Position numbers and translations under genes: made by a program. From the NCBI GenBank assembly GCA_013397455.1, contig VYZB01000326.1, positions 149,310 to 213,309 of the forward strand: a stretch of DNA of 64,000 nucleotides, read 5' to 3'. The notes beneath the pieces were generated by a model. It saw nothing but the letters and a program-made list of their open reading frames with translations, ran no database searches and was not told where the DNA came from. This DNA comes from Crotophaga sulcirostris (lineage: Eukaryota; Chordata; Aves; Cuculiformes; Crotophagidae). Below, in pieces: positions 33,312 to 45,835 of the stretch; the stretch's first letter is position 1, and each line of letters begins with the position of its first letter.

Positions 33312-35725
33312 AAAAAAATCAGCCAACCTACCTTGGCAAATAAGTGTCAATGAAGTTCTCGGGGAACTTGGGAGGCTTGATCCTAGGAAAGGGTCAATAA
33401 TTTATGCTATTTTGGAGTTTATCTTCTCCCTGCCCCTTTGCTTTGAAGCTGGCATTCCAGCCCCAGGACCTCAGTGCCTGTGCTAACATGACTTCCCTCT
33501 CTCCTAATCCTTGCACCGTTTAACCAAGGAGTCACTGAAGTCAATCAGAGCAAAGTGTTTGCAAGCAGGGCCGGCGCCTTGTGCTGAGAGTTTTTATTAG
33601 CTCAGTACAAACTGCAGCAGAGCGCTTATTGATCCCAGTGATCCATTGCCATCAGTAACATCATTTGTAAACTTTTGGGGAAGCAGGAGTGGTAGCAAAG
33701 CCTGCTCTCTGATCCCAGCCACTTGGGCATTCAAATTACCTTTACCAAGCAGAGTATTTACTCTCCAGGACTTCACTTCAGGCTCTGCTGGTGGGTTAGG
33801 AAGGGCACAGCAGACAAAGAGCTGCAAAACCCATTCTTGCCCACAACCCCAGCCAAGTGGATTTGCTGTTGGGCTGGAGGCCATGCATGCACTGCTTAAC
33901 CTCTGTGTTATGTGGGAAAAAGCAAGATCCTCCTACATTTCTGTCTGCCCTACCTTGAACTAATGCTGTCTGGAAGTGGTTTCTTGTGCTTATAAGTAAA
34001 ATTAAAGATCTTTGAACCTTTAGCTGCAGGGCTTTGCTCAAATTCCCCTGTACTTATTCTTGCTCCTGACACACCCTGTCATTTTACTGTGTCTCTCTCT
34101 ATATTTATCTATATATATTGTATATCAATAGATCTACTACAAAGTCAACCACTTCATTGAATAAAACTTCTATTTGCTAGTCTATTAAATGTGTTTGATG
34201 GATCACATGTGGCACCGTTGACCCATCAGGGAAGTGTTTCTCCTCTTTGACTGCTCTGGATGTAGGTGAGGGATGTGAGTGGGGCTTTTCATAGATGGAA
34301 ATATCTGCAGTTCTGTGTGCACACAAAAATGACTTCTGGGAAGTTGGGATAAGCATCTTGTTCCTTTAGCTTTTGAAAACAGCAGATTTCTATCGCTTGG
34401 AGGAGTTTCTTGGCTAAATAGTGACAGTAGATCCACTGGGTACTCTGGGAGTGCAATGGGCTTAATACAAAGTCAGGAGAGTTTAACTGGGATTTACAAA
34501 CCCAGCCAGGAGTTGTGGGTGTGTGCGTCATTTGAATGGGAATTTAATACCTAAGTTCCCCCAAATGGCTTAGGAAGTTTTGTTATGTGTTTTCCCAAAA
34601 CCTGGAAAACCACCAGTAAATATGTTTTGCCAGAATAACAGTGAACTTGGGCTGGCTGGCTTTTAACTTCTCAGCAGCTGTGGGAGGTTGTGGCTAAGCA
34701 GAGGATGCAGTCACGAAGTAAAACTCTAGCTATTCCCTTCAGTGCAACTTCTCCCTGCAATAGAGATGTCAGTTTGTGCAGAACAATTTGAGAACACAGA
34801 AATCCATATATATATCTTTTTCTTGCTACATCTGTAGCAAAGTTGTTTAGATGGTGGGACACTACATAGTTTTAGAGACATTGCCTTTAGAATGAGGAAA
34901 AGAAAAGGAAGAAAGGGAAAGCCAAGGTGGTACCAGCAGTGCAACCTGTGAATTAGCTTTGCTGGAGGAAATGATCCCAGTTAGAGACTCATCCTTATTA
35001 TACACACATCAACTTTCCTTTCCCACCAGGTCCCCAGGGCCACATTTCCAGGTCATTTCCATAGTCCTTTCTTCAAATATACCTTCCTCTGCCTCCTACC
35101 TCTCCCTTGGTTGGAGGTGGTGATGTCTGGTGGAGTAATAGCTCTGGGGATAACGCTGGGCTCAGAGATGGACTGGGAGCCATCTGACACCATCTCGCCT
35201 CTGGTCCTGCCCTCCATGGGGAAATTTTGAGCGAGTCAGAGTGATGGCTTTGCACAAATTCCCAGCTGATGGGACGCGTGTTTGGGCTGTCTGTCTGGTT
35301 GGGAATTCATTAGGAACTTTTGTGTTTGCAGCTGTCTTTTGGATTACATCTTTATTGATTCTGCCTGCCCATGGCCAATGGGAAATATGTGGAAATGATG
35401 AAGCTCTTCTGAAGGGGAGTTCATAATCTTGCTCAAACAAAGCCAGGCCCCCAGAGGGAAGGATGAGTGGCCTGTGTATAGCCTATTTTGAGATGATATG
35501 GCTCTCACATCTTGTTCCCCTTGTTTTTCTGGGATAACATTCAATTACCGGTGCCAACAGCAGCTTCCCGTAAGGGCTGTTGAGACAGCTAATCACTTGC
35601 CCCAGTTACTCCAAATGAGCAATGCAAGTCAGCTGCAAGCCTCTCTGGAGCTGAGAGGATCAGTGGGACTGGCACCAGTGGTCCCCTAAAGACCTGGTGT
35701 CTCGAGGAGGTGACAGAGGTGGAGG
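33312..35725. other. Unique non-coding sequence with a TA-rich microsatellite
   Basis: No gene is recognised. 34088-34133 is a degenerate (TC)n/(TA)n tract (tctctctctatatttatctatatatattg). 34800-34815 holds a short (TA)n run. The remainder is unique. Confidence 0.5.
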
Positions 35726-35790
35726 TCAGGCTCGACCTCAGCTCTGCCATGGCTCTGCTGTGTGACCACGGGCAAGTTGCTTCAATTTAT
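35726..35790 (+). mobile_element. MIR-like SINE core relic
   Basis: gtcaggctcgacctcagctctgccatggctctgctgtgtgaccacgggcaagttgcttcaattta preserves the MIR core word order (cggctctgccact ... tgtgtgacc.tgggcaagt.actt). Only the core is visible. Confidence 0.72.
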
Positions 35791-36614
35791 GGCAGGGATT
35801 GAGCAAAGGCTGTGGATGCTGCCGAGGGAGTCAAGGACATGGCAGGTTAAGCTGGAATTGCTGCTCCCTAACCATTAGTGGTGGGTGGACTTTCCCCAGC
35901 ATGGGGATGTGTAGGAGGACGAGATGGTGACTCTGCAAAGTGCAATGGGTTCTTTGGGTTCTGCTGACCTCCCAGCGGGGGCTGCCAGCCTGGATGTCAG
36001 CATCTCCTGCAGGAAATCATCTCTGCAGCTCACAGTTCGAGTGTGCGCGTGTGCACGGCTAAATCTTGGCAGAGCTGTCAGCAGGTAACAGCTTTCACTT
36101 GCTATTAGCCTGGGCTGGATTTGTACATGCACCCTAGAGAGGGAAAGACCCAGCAGCTCTGTATCGATGCTTGACAGCACCTTCCTTATTTGTACACCCA
36201 AGCAAGGAGACAACTTGCGAGACAACCGCACTTAGCCCCTGCCAAAGCCAAGTGCTGGAGAAGTCCCTGATGTATTTAGAGAAACACGCTGTCTTGCCGT
36301 GTCTGCGTTGGAGAAACCTTGCTAATCCTTCCTGAAAAGCCCAAAGGGGGATCCAAAGCAGCTTTTCATTAGCCAGACAAGTCCTACAAGTTCCCCAGCA
36401 AAATATAATACACGGAACGGGAGGGATGCTGCCGTCTGCCTCTCTGCAGGCTGAGTGACATGGGGAGCGTGCGCAGAGGGAAGGGGAGAGATGCAGCCTT
36501 TGTGCTGGGGGCAGGGAGAGGGCTGTGGGTGCCAGCATTGCACCAGGAAAGTGCTGGGAGCTTTGCATCATAGTGAGGGGTGAGAAAAAATGGGACTGCA
36601 ACTTCTTTTGGATA
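35791..36614. other. Unique non-coding sequence, no gene seen
   Basis: No gene is recognised. The long minus-strand open frame ending inside the next CR1 is part repeat, part unique sequence and has no domain. Confidence 0.5.
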
Positions 36615-36927
36615 TCAGGAAAGCTTGGGAGATGCTCTTTATCAGGGAGTGCAGGGAGAGGATGAGGGGGAATGGTTTTAAGATGAAAGAGGGGAGATTG
36701 AGATGAGATCTTAGGAAGAAATTGTTTACCGTGAGAGTGTGGAGGCACTGGCACAGGTTGCCCAGAGAAGTTGTGGCTGTCCCATCCCTGGAGGTGTTCA
36801 AGGCCAGGCTGGATGGGGCTTGGATCCCCCTGATCCAGTGGGAGGTGTCCCTGCCCATGGCAGGGGTTTGGAACTGGATGGACTTTGTAGTCCCTTCCAA
36901 TCCAAACTGTTCTGTGATTCTATGATA
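36615..36927 (+). mobile_element. CR1 LINE fragment, type A
   Basis: caggaaagcttgggagatgctctttatcagggagtg ... gagatcttaggaagaaattg ... type A tail ... ttctgtgattctatgat. A well-preserved, 5'-truncated plus-strand copy. Confidence 0.95.
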
Positions 36928-38661
36928 CCCTGGAACTGCAAACCCTGGCCATGGGGGTTTGCTCTTTTCCCACTGGAGCCTGGCCAGGCTCATTCCTGGA
37001 CCTCCTAATAATGGACAGCCCTTGCTGCTGCCTGCAGGCAGGCAGGACTGCCTGGTGTTTTTCTCCATGCATGTGCAAACAAGCTATCCCTGACGCAGCG
37101 CCTTTAAGGCAGAATAACTATATCAGTTGGATTGGGCTGTACTGTTTCTTGCTGAGCCAGTACACCAAGTACAGGAACTGTGTGTAAACGAGTCCAAAGT
37201 GCATGGAAAGCACTTATTTAGACTTCCTACTGCATTAGCGAAGGGATGGGAATTCATTTCTCGAGGAGACTCGCTGAGCCAATGTTGGTTGTGGTATATA
37301 TCCCTGGGACCTGAGGCAAATGACAGCAAGCTGCAAGGCCATTAGCAAGGCTGTGCACATGTAAATACTCTGCTGCTTGCTTTCCTGTGTACCTGCTGTG
37401 TGTGCTCTCTGAGCTGATGGACCCTTGAGCTGCAGCAGGTTAGATTGCGACCCGCTCGGGATCAGGCTAATAGGTGATGCAAACAGGTTGTCAGTTCTGT
37501 GGCTGTAAGAGGATGCATTTCCCAGCCTGTGGTAGCTAAATCCAGGTGGACGTGACTTGCATGTCCACTATTCCCCTCTTGCAGTAGCTGAAAGAGTGCT
37601 CTGGCGATACCTGCAGGCGTGGCAGAAAATCATTTGTGGTGGTGGAGAGTGACTTTGCTGCATGGATAAAACCTTGTGAAATTACCCTGCGGTAAGAACA
37701 ATTTGTTTGAATCTCCATCCCCTGAGATACTGATGTTGGAAATGTCCAGATTTGCCAGACCTGCTCTCCATGCACCCACTTTAAATGCTGGTTTGAGGGC
37801 TTTTTCTTGTTTTGCGTGGGTGTACTAGTGGCCTCGGGGAAAAGCGTTCCACCAAAGCAAATAAAGGGCTTTTAAATACACAGGTTTGCTCTGTGGATGC
37901 GTGAGCGCCTGCTAAGGCATTACGGTGTGATTAAAAAGAATAAATCCTTCTGAGGCTGGGAAAATGCCTGTGTGAAATTAAAACCCTGTTGAAGAGCTGT
38001 GTATGTATGTATACACAGGTATAGATATATGGATGTACGCATATAGACTGGAATATGGAGATATAGGCATAGATATATAGGGGTCGTCGTGGTGATGTGG
38101 TGTAGATGTATCAGACCTGTCTGTTGGGTGCGAAGAGGCACTTCAAACCCCTGATGACATAGGAAAATGAAGTCAAAAGCAGTGGTAATTTAGATGGTTT
38201 TCCTTCCCATTCCAAGGCTGTTATTACCGCAGTGTTGGTGTGTAATAAAAGACCTGTTAGCGCTGGGGGAAATCAAATAATCTTACGCAAATACAAATGC
38301 GCCTGGACCACGATTATCCTAATGAAACTGGTAATTCAGCTCTGACTCTGTGTGTCTCCTTGCCTCTTCTTAAGGTGTTTTTGCTAGTCCGCAGATTGAT
38401 AGATTGACACTTGAGTGCTTTTGTTGTCGGGAGCTTGTCATTAAGTGTCTGTGCATGGCTTAGAATTTAGACTGGTGCTTTTCTGGCTGGGGGATGCTTT
38501 GGAAATGGTTTGTGAATTTTATGAGATGGACCCAATACTGATAACGAAGTCTCTGGGTGGGTAAAAAGTATTTCTCTTGAAGAATAGGAAAATATGATGA
38601 ACCTTGACATCTCTCCCACTCTGGAGGCAGTCTGTGAAGTCTTAGTGTTGGAGAATTACTC
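36928..38661. other. Unique sequence, microsatellite and candidate conserved block
   Basis: No gene is recognised. 38000-38085 is a degenerate (GTAT)n/(GATATA)n tract (gtatgtatgtatacacagg, gatatatggatg, gatatag). 38215-38345 is repeat-poor and AT-rich (aatcaaataatcttacgcaaatac, cacgattatcctaatgaaac) and looks like a candidate conserved element. Confidence 0.4.
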
Positions 38662-38857
38662 GGAATCATAGAGTCATTAAGGCTGGAAAAGACTTCTAAG
38701 CTTATCCAGCCCAACCCCACCACACCTTATAAGCCATGTTCCAAAACACCACATCTACACCTCTCCCCTCAGCCTCCTTTTCTCCAGACTGAATAACCCC
38801 AGCTCCCTCAGCATCTCCTCGTAAGACTTCTCCAGACCCTTCACCAGCCTCATTGCT
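38662..38857 (-). mobile_element. CR1 LINE fragment, type C, with internal deletion
   Basis: gaatcatagagtcattaaggctggaaaagacttctaag is the 3' end. After acatctacac the sequence jumps to tctcccctcagcctccttttctcc, well upstream in the element, so about 200 bp of the body seems deleted. It ends near caccagcctcattgctc. Confidence 0.9.
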
Positions 38858-39086
38858 CATCTTGGAGAACATGCCACAGGGTGGTGTTTCCTCTATCCTG
38901 TTGTGCCTCCTCTTTTCCTGGCTTGGCAGGGTTGAAAAGGCTGTCTGTGAAGAGCAAAATGATTTTTCTGCGCTAAGGGAGCTCCAACCCCCACTTCCTC
39001 CCTTCCCCATTAACTCTGCCTGTGCCCATGTTCCTTGAACTGGGTAACATGGGTCGTGCTGATGCTCTGGGGTACTTGACTGCTTT

Positions 39087-39208
39087 AGAATCATAGAATT
39101 ATCTTGTTGGAAAAGACCTTTGAGATCTCTGAGTCCAACCATACCTGTTTAATTACTAAACCATGCCCCTGAGGAACTCATCTACCCATCTTTTAAACAC
39201 CTCCAGAT
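39087..39208 (-). mobile_element. CR1 LINE 3' fragment, type C
   Basis: agaatcatagaattatcttgttggaaaagacctttgagatc ... gaggaactcatctacccatcttttaaacacctccag. Same orientation and type as the copy about 230 bp upstream. Both retain a 3' terminus, so they are two insertions rather than one split copy. Confidence 0.92.
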
Positions 39209-39635
39209 GCTCTGGCATCCCCCAGACATCAGGGATACTGGTCCAGCTGCGTGTACCCAATAGTTCCCAGTACCAGATAGCTCAGAAAAAGGTGCATAGA
39301 GCCTAATATAACCATTTGCCTGGGAAGGATTTTCTCTGCAAGTCTCAGTCAGTTAACGATTGACTTCTGTGCCAAAGGATGAGGTTTTAGATCCCCGGCG
39401 CGTTTTTATCTCTTCTAATATAACGACGAACTTCCTTATGGGTCTTCTCCATCTAATTTCTGCAAAGTGCTGTGTCTGCTCCTCCGTCATCACAGAGCTC
39501 AAACCAGGCTTGTCAGAGGCGAGTGGGATAAAAAGCCACAGACCTTGCTTGTTAGAGACAGGCTTCTGTGGCTTTCCCGAGGGCTCAGGGACTGCACTGC
39601 CAACACTTTGAGAAGCAAATGCACTTTGTACAAAC

Positions 39636-39760
39636 CTTATAACCTCTCTGTGCCTCTGTTTACCCTTTTAAAAACGTGTAATGCTTGCCGAGATGCTGTG
39701 AGGATCAATTACTTTTGCTGTATTCGGAGATCCCTGGATAAAAGGGTAGAGAATTATCCT
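39636..39760 (+). mobile_element. MIR/CORE-SINE relic with long 3' arm
   Basis: ccttataacctctctgtgcctctgtttaccctttt ... gatgctgtgaggatcaatta ... ggagatccctggataaaagggtagagaattatcc. The first part is the MIR core/right arm. The last part matches the 'gagatccttggatgaaaggcgctatataa' type LINE-derived tail of CORE-SINEs. Having the tail makes this the most complete SINE relic in the window. Confidence 0.74.
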
Positions 39761-40645
39761 GCCAGACTGCCTCAAATATTGTTTTCATTAAGATTAACAC
39801 TCTTCAGTAAACAGAACCGTTAAAGCCGTATTAGGTGTTTAATAAGTAATATGGAGTTGATATCCATCACGTTGTCTTTTTGTCGTGAGCTGTTGGGTAA
39901 TGCATAGTAACAGGCCCGCTGAAGTGAAGCATCCTGCTCTAATTGCTCTTTGTTACGGATTTGATAGGGTTACGGTAAAGATGATTGGATGGACCTCATC
40001 AAAATACCTCATCTCAAGGGCGCGAAGGCAAAGGAGATAACATAAACACCTCTAGAGACTGTTGAGACCAAGATACATAAACTCTGTCTTGCAGTCAACC
40101 TCGTAACTCTGGAGGGGAGCAGCTCAGGGTGGATGAGGTGACTGGGGCACAGGCAGAGGGCTGTTGGATCCTACTGGGCTTGGCATCGCTAAAAAAAGAT
40201 GCGGTGCTGTGTTTTCCCATTGCCTATAGGCAGTTTCTGCGCATACCTTGATGTGTAGGTATGAAATCAAGGTTGCTTTAAATGGAGGATTTCTGTGCTC
40301 AGGGTTCCATCAGAAGTGAAGGGAGAGTCAAGCTGGGCTCCCACTCGCCTGTCATTGAACTCAGTGGGGATGGCAGAGTTCAAAAGGGGAAGATTTCTTT
40401 ATGTGTTGCATCAATTACTCTTTATTTTAAAAAATCCTTTTTTTTTTCACTTCACGTGCTCTCAGACCCTTCCAGGCCAGGACCTCAAATATTTCTCCTC
40501 CTCACTTACAGAGACTGCCTACAGCCCTGACCATGTGAATAGGTCTCTGTCTCTCTTCCCATATCTGGGTTTTTCTTGCCTCACTTGGCTCGAAACAGTG
40601 ATGTAGTATAGACCATCACTGAAGAAAAGGAGACTTTTAAATTCT
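39761..40645. other. Unique sequence, possible conserved block
   Basis: No gene is recognised. 39800-40010 is AT-rich and repeat-poor (gtattaggtgtttaataagtaatatgg, gatttgatagggttacgg). It is a candidate conserved element without further support. Confidence 0.35.
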
Positions 40646-40648
40646 CAC

Positions 40649-40728
40649 AGCCAGATTTGGGGCCTCAGCTGGGTGAAGCGCATAGGACTGCGTTGATTTA
40701 CACCAGCTGAGATTCCGACCCATAGTCT
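40649..40728. repeat. Short palindromic amniote-type repeat
   Basis: A left arm (40654-40672, containing ctcagctgg) and a right arm (40703-40721, containing ccagctgag) form an inverted repeat with 9 perfect pairs and 13 of 19 overall, around a 30-nt spacer. The string gatttacaccagctgag recalls a palindromic element common in reptile and bird genomes. No coding content. Confidence 0.45.
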
Positions 40729-43700
40729 TTTGTTGATCTATCATAAATATTACATTAATTTAAACCGAAGAGGTCTGTCTTAAACTTGGCTGAGCTTTCA
40801 GTATACATAGTGCAGCCTTTGGAAACCTGTTTCTATTTTGGCCCTGCTGCCTGTGCAGACATAGCTCTAGCTTAACACTGATGGTTTGATAATGGATGGG
40901 ATTTTCCTTGCCTAGAGTTTTTCTCAGACTTGGAGGCTTTTCCTTTCCAGTGAGCTGGACTGGGAGGCAAGCAGACCTTGGGCTGCTGCAGCCAGGATAC
41001 TGATACTGTCTTATAGCTGTTTTCCTTACCTCTGGAAAAAGCTGTGCTGGTGCTCAATGACCAGTTGTGACGATGCCTGTTCACGGTTGTTGCTGGTAGC
41101 TGTTAGGGGCTGATATTGTTGTGTACAACCCTGGGAAATGATGAGGACATTATGACTGTGATCTGCAGCAGGCACGGAGTTATCTGCTTTGGCAACTCCA
41201 ACATCTTTTAGCTGAGACTGTGAATAAGATATATGAAAGCCAGTTGAGTTTCTGAGAAATTACTTATCTGATGGCATGCCCTGACCCTGGATGGGTGCAA
41301 TAGACCCATCTTCATCTTGAATATTGCGTGGCATTCCCAGTCTGTACGATGGAGGCTGATGAAGACGGTTGCATCCTTTGGCTCACTGCGGAGCGGCAGA
41401 GAGCATCTCTGCTGCACTTCAAGGCAGGCGTGAAATGACAGTTCCTGTAAGCCTTTGGCTGCAGGTTCCTTCCCTGGGGAGGTATGTACTGAGATATCAC
41501 TGACTCTGAGTACTGCTCTCCGCTAAGTCCCAAGGAAATCCTATTCTGCCCACCAGCCAGAAAGGGAGTCTGCAGGATTTCTACCAGCCTGGAAATAATG
41601 GGAGAGTAACACCAATTAAGAGGACAGGCTCAGCCTGTCTCCTACTGCTCAGCGGAGAAGATCAAGGCAGGTTTGTCGCTGTTTGAAGACCGGCCTTTGA
41701 GAAAATTGCCAGTGAAGATGTTCTGAAATCACTCCAAACCTTGTAAGTTGCTGCTGCTACGAATACAAATCGGCTGAGTGGAGTTTCATGTGAAGAGGAG
41801 CCAGCAGGGAGCCTTTCCCGCTGCCTGGCAAAGGGCGATGGAGCCGGCTCACTGCGGGGGGCTGGTGGGAGCTGAGTCCCAGGGTGGTGTGCTGGAAGGA
41901 GTCAGCTAAAGTTGGTGGGAGTGAAGGCCAGGAGAAGAGGTTCAAGCATGGGAGCAGAGCAGCAAAAGCAAGGCTGTACTTTGCCTCAAGCTGGGGGGTG
42001 AAAAGGGAAGGGATTGCCCCTTTCTTCATAACCCTCATCTTCTGGAGTGGGGTTATGGCTGAGGAAGGCAGATGTGGTGGTACAACTGTGTCTGTGTTAG
42101 CTGCACCATCAGACAGCCTTGTCCCCAGGCTGGTAGTCCAATATAGAGCCAGCATTTAGCCAGGTATCGTGTGGTGGAGGCTCTCTGGGAGGGGAGAAGG
42201 ACAGATGAAGGGACACGGACACCGCTTTGGTGCCTCTTTAGTGAAGGTCCGTTAGTATGCTTTGGTTTTTACGCTGACAGCAGAGTAGCAACCTGCCACA
42301 GTGACCCTAGCCAGGCCTTTCCATCACTGTGTTGAGGGATGGAGAATGTGGGTGAAACTGTGGGTTTTTCCTAAACACAAAGACCCAGCAGGCACAGCTG
42401 TCCCTGTCCCACCAAGCCGTCTTGCCACCTTCTCCATTGCACAAGATGCAAGCGTGGAGCTGCTTGGGCAGCATGTCAACCTGCAGCCCCTGTGGTTTGC
42501 AGCCTTCTGGCACTTGGATGGAGATACCTAGAGCTCCTGGGGTTCACCAGGAGTGTTTTTAACAGCCTGCTTTCTGCCACCACAGTGTCAGGGTAGCTTT
42601 ATCTTTCAGTGCCCCAGCAAACTCCTACCAGCCCTGGGGGAACAGTAAGCCCAGATACTCCCACCTAAGGTTTTGCGTTGATCTTCACTAGGTTTTACCT
42701 GCTCTGAAACAAAGCATTGCATCTCATGGGCAGCTTTATGTGAGCTCCCTTTGATGCTAACCAAGCTGTACCAGGTTAAGCTATCTGAGTGCTTGTGTTA
42801 ACTCTTGGCCTTGGTCTTTGGCAGAGGGGACTGCTCATGGAGAGTAAGAGCAGTGTCCATCACTTGGCCAAAAAGGATGCAGTGCCTGTGCATCTCTGCC
42901 TGGGCTGTCTACACCTCTGAGCTGGTGCTTTAGTTAAACCCTCATTATGGATTTGGTCCCTCCATAAGCCAAGCCCAAAAGATGGCTCTAGCAATCTGCA
43001 GGGCTGAATTAAACATGTGCTGTTGCTTCTTGCAGGCTCTTGCTAATTTTTGTGCAGCGAGGGAGGAGGGAGAACTCAAACAGATGGCCCAAGCACCAAT
43101 CTCACTGTCTCTTACCTCCTTACTAAATAAATGAGCGAGGCAGAGAGGAATCCAAGATGTGTAATGGGCTCTCGGGATGTGCATTTTCCAGGCAAGGCTG
43201 GGCTGTCCGAGGCTGCCGGCGTCAGTGTGGATGTAACTCTTACACTCTCTTGTTTTGAGATACCAGTTAACACATGCAGCTCTTGAACAGATTCTCATTC
43301 TTAGAAGATTCAGCAGGGACAGCCAGCATGAGCTTTATCTTTTTTTCCTTGCTCCATGTTCATTTAGTTTGGTAATTTCTTTCCCTCGGGAAATTCTGGC
43401 TCATATGCAGCATCTGTGTTTTCAGTGAGGTCCACCTTTATTTTACAATTGCAACAACCGTTTGGATTTCCAGCTGTGAAAAACAAAAAATCCCCTCACC
43501 TCCTCATTTTAAAGGACAAGATTTCTTCGTATAGTGGTGCTGGATGCTGTCAGTGGGAGCGATACATGAGAAAAGGCCACAGACACAGTCTTTGCCACTT
43601 TAGGAAGATATTAGAAAAAGTTTCCTCTGTCAAACAGGTCCATCTCCTAAGGAAGTTGGTGGCCTTGCCATCCACTGGTCTGGTGGTGGCAGATGGATGC

Positions 43701-43807
43701 AGCTACCATATCCATGCTCTGAGGGCTTCAGTCAAGGACATGAGATCAGACTTGGTCCCACAGAGACCTGCTCCAGTAAAGAGCAGAGCCTGGCTGCATC
43801 CCTTCTT
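40729..43807. other. CR1-free unique sequence, no gene seen
   Basis: About 3 kb without a recognised transposon or exon. Open frames near 41.8-42.2 kb and 42.3-42.5 kb overlap on opposite strands and match no family I know. Confidence 0.45.
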
Positions 43808-43975
43808 GGCCAGAGAAGTGGTGACAGCCCCATCCCTGGAGGTGTTCAAGGCCAGGTTGGATGGGGCTTGGAGCCCCCTCATCCTGTGGGAGGTGTCCCT
43901 GTCTATTGCAGGGGGTTTGGAACTGGGTGGGCTTTAAGGTCCCTTGCAACCCAAACCATTCCATGATTTTATGGT
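43808..43975 (+). mobile_element. CR1 LINE 3' fragment, type A
   Basis: ggccagagaagtggtgacagccccatccctggaggtg ... gagccccctcatcctgtggg ... ccaaaccattccatgatttta. The tail 8-mers are mutated, suggesting modest age. Confidence 0.94.
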
Positions 43976-45737
43976 TGTCCGGTGTGGGACTGTGGAGGAG
44001 AGTGAGAGGCAGAGGCGATGGAGGGAGGGACAGCAGCCTCTGATGGTACAGAAAATGCTGACATAAATTAATCAAACGAGGCATCTCGCAAGATTGAATT
44101 AGGTCCTGATTTATGACTGCAGTGCCGCTGCTTCTGCAGCTCCTGTGCTCCGTGCTTATTCCTCGCCCCCTGATTTATGGGGAGGCTGCTGCTGAGAAGA
44201 GTCCCCTACGGAAAAAGTGGACGGATGGATGGATGGTGTTACCAGCTGGGCTAATACCAGCCATCACATCGTGTTGTTCCTCAGGACTTCACTTCTTCAA
44301 CTGCTGTATAAGCTCAGTTTCTAGGCATTTTAGATGCATCGCATAACTCTTGAAAGAGTGATGTTCAGAGCAGAAGACTGCCTTTAGTCCTGCATCTTGT
44401 TCGTCCTCTGCCTCCTCAGTGTCACCAAGATAGCCCCTAGTAGCACATTCCTGCAACCAGCTTCCTCCAGGCTGCTGCAGAAAGGTCTTTCCAGCCCCTT
44501 CGGATGGGCTTAGTTAGTGAGAGAGTCTGCTTTCTAATCTGAGAGGTGTTTCTACTGCCCAGGATCCAAATCCCTTCATTTCTATTTCGCTCTGAGAGCT
44601 CCTGTAGCTACTGGCTTCCTTATCATGCCTGTAGAGGAGGGCATGATTTGTCTGGACATCTCCAATACCTTCACACACTGCACAAGGCAGCAGGTCATCA
44701 GAGCATGAAGTGTGCTGAGCACAAACAACTTCTCATCCTTTGCATTCGCAGAGGAGCCAGGGTAGCTTCAAGGTGTGTGATGCCAAGGCAGCTTTGGAGA
44801 TATTTATGGAGACCTCGCTTCCCATGTGGAGAGAGCAAGAGGAGATAAAAGGATTAGGTGAAAATTGAGCGCTTTGGCAATGGACAAGCTCAGAGCAGAA
44901 AGTTGGTGTGTGATTACTGATGGGCAGGGAAGGGAAGGGCTGTGGATGGTGTGGAAAGTAGTGTAGCTTGTGTGGGATGAGTTAGAAGAAGAGGAGCCTG
45001 AGGTGAAAAGTAGAGGGTCCACAGAGCAGGTGGGGACAGGGAGAAAAATGAATAAGGTGCTTCCTACCTTAGTGCTGTCTTGTTTACCAACTGCCCATGT
45101 AGGATTCATTCAGCTTCTTTAAAACCATGTAGGAAAAATGTTTTCCAAAGAGCCAGTAAATTCCTCGAGTGTCCCACTGTGTGGTGGCTGGGGTGGGGAA
45201 CCAGGGGGCTTGGCTGCATCAGGAGGGCCGTAGCCCACAGCCCTGTTTGCAGTGATGTTCCCTGGGTACCCGACATCAGAGATGAAGAACAGAAACAAAT
45301 CTTCTGTCTTTCTGCAGCGTATTGATTTTTTGCTCCCTGCTCCGGCCTTTTGCTCGTCCTTTTCAGCAGCTGGCGGTGGAATGAAATATAAGGTTTGAAA
45401 AACTAAAAATACAAAAAGTGACAGCTTCATTGCTCCAAGTGATGGTATTTCAAGGGGAAGCGTGACCTGAAAAAAATGGAGACGATGCCATCCTGGCCTA
45501 CCTTCACTCACTTGGTGAGGAAAGGAACAGCGAAAGGAAGGGGATTTGGGGCTGGGGTGCCAAGTGGTGTCACTGTTGTGCTTGGGGGTGACCCTGCTCC
45601 TTCTGCCGAGGCAGCTTAGGGTTGTTTTGGAGGTTTGGAAATGGAAAGGAATGTCTCAGCATTGGATTAGGACATGGCATGTGTTATTCTTGTCCGACAC
45701 ATTTGCATGGGACGCATCATCTTGCTGTGCCCCCGTG
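43976..45737. other. Unique non-coding sequence, no gene seen
   Basis: A short (GGAT)n run lies near 44221-44235. No exon or transposon is recognised. Confidence 0.5.
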
Positions 45738-45835
45738 TCATAGAATCATAGAATGGTTTGGGTTGGAAAGGACCTTAAAGTCCATCCAGTTCCAACCCAC
45801 CTGCTATGGGCAGGGACACCTCCCACTAGACCAGA
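45738..45835 (-). mobile_element. CR1 LINE 3' terminal fragment, type A
   Basis: tcatagaatcatagaatggtttgggttggaaaggacc ... gggcagggacacctcccactagacc. About 100 bp of the 3' end with two intact terminal 8-mers; the rest is absent. Confidence 0.92.

Noticed and set aside
34088..34133. TATA-like tract as a promoter
   Set aside because: It is a degenerate (TC/TA) microsatellite with no other promoter evidence.
36134..36754. 206-codon minus-strand open frame, the longest of all
   Set aside because: Its first 50 codons are antisense CR1 and the rest is unrelated unique sequence, so it is a composite artefact.
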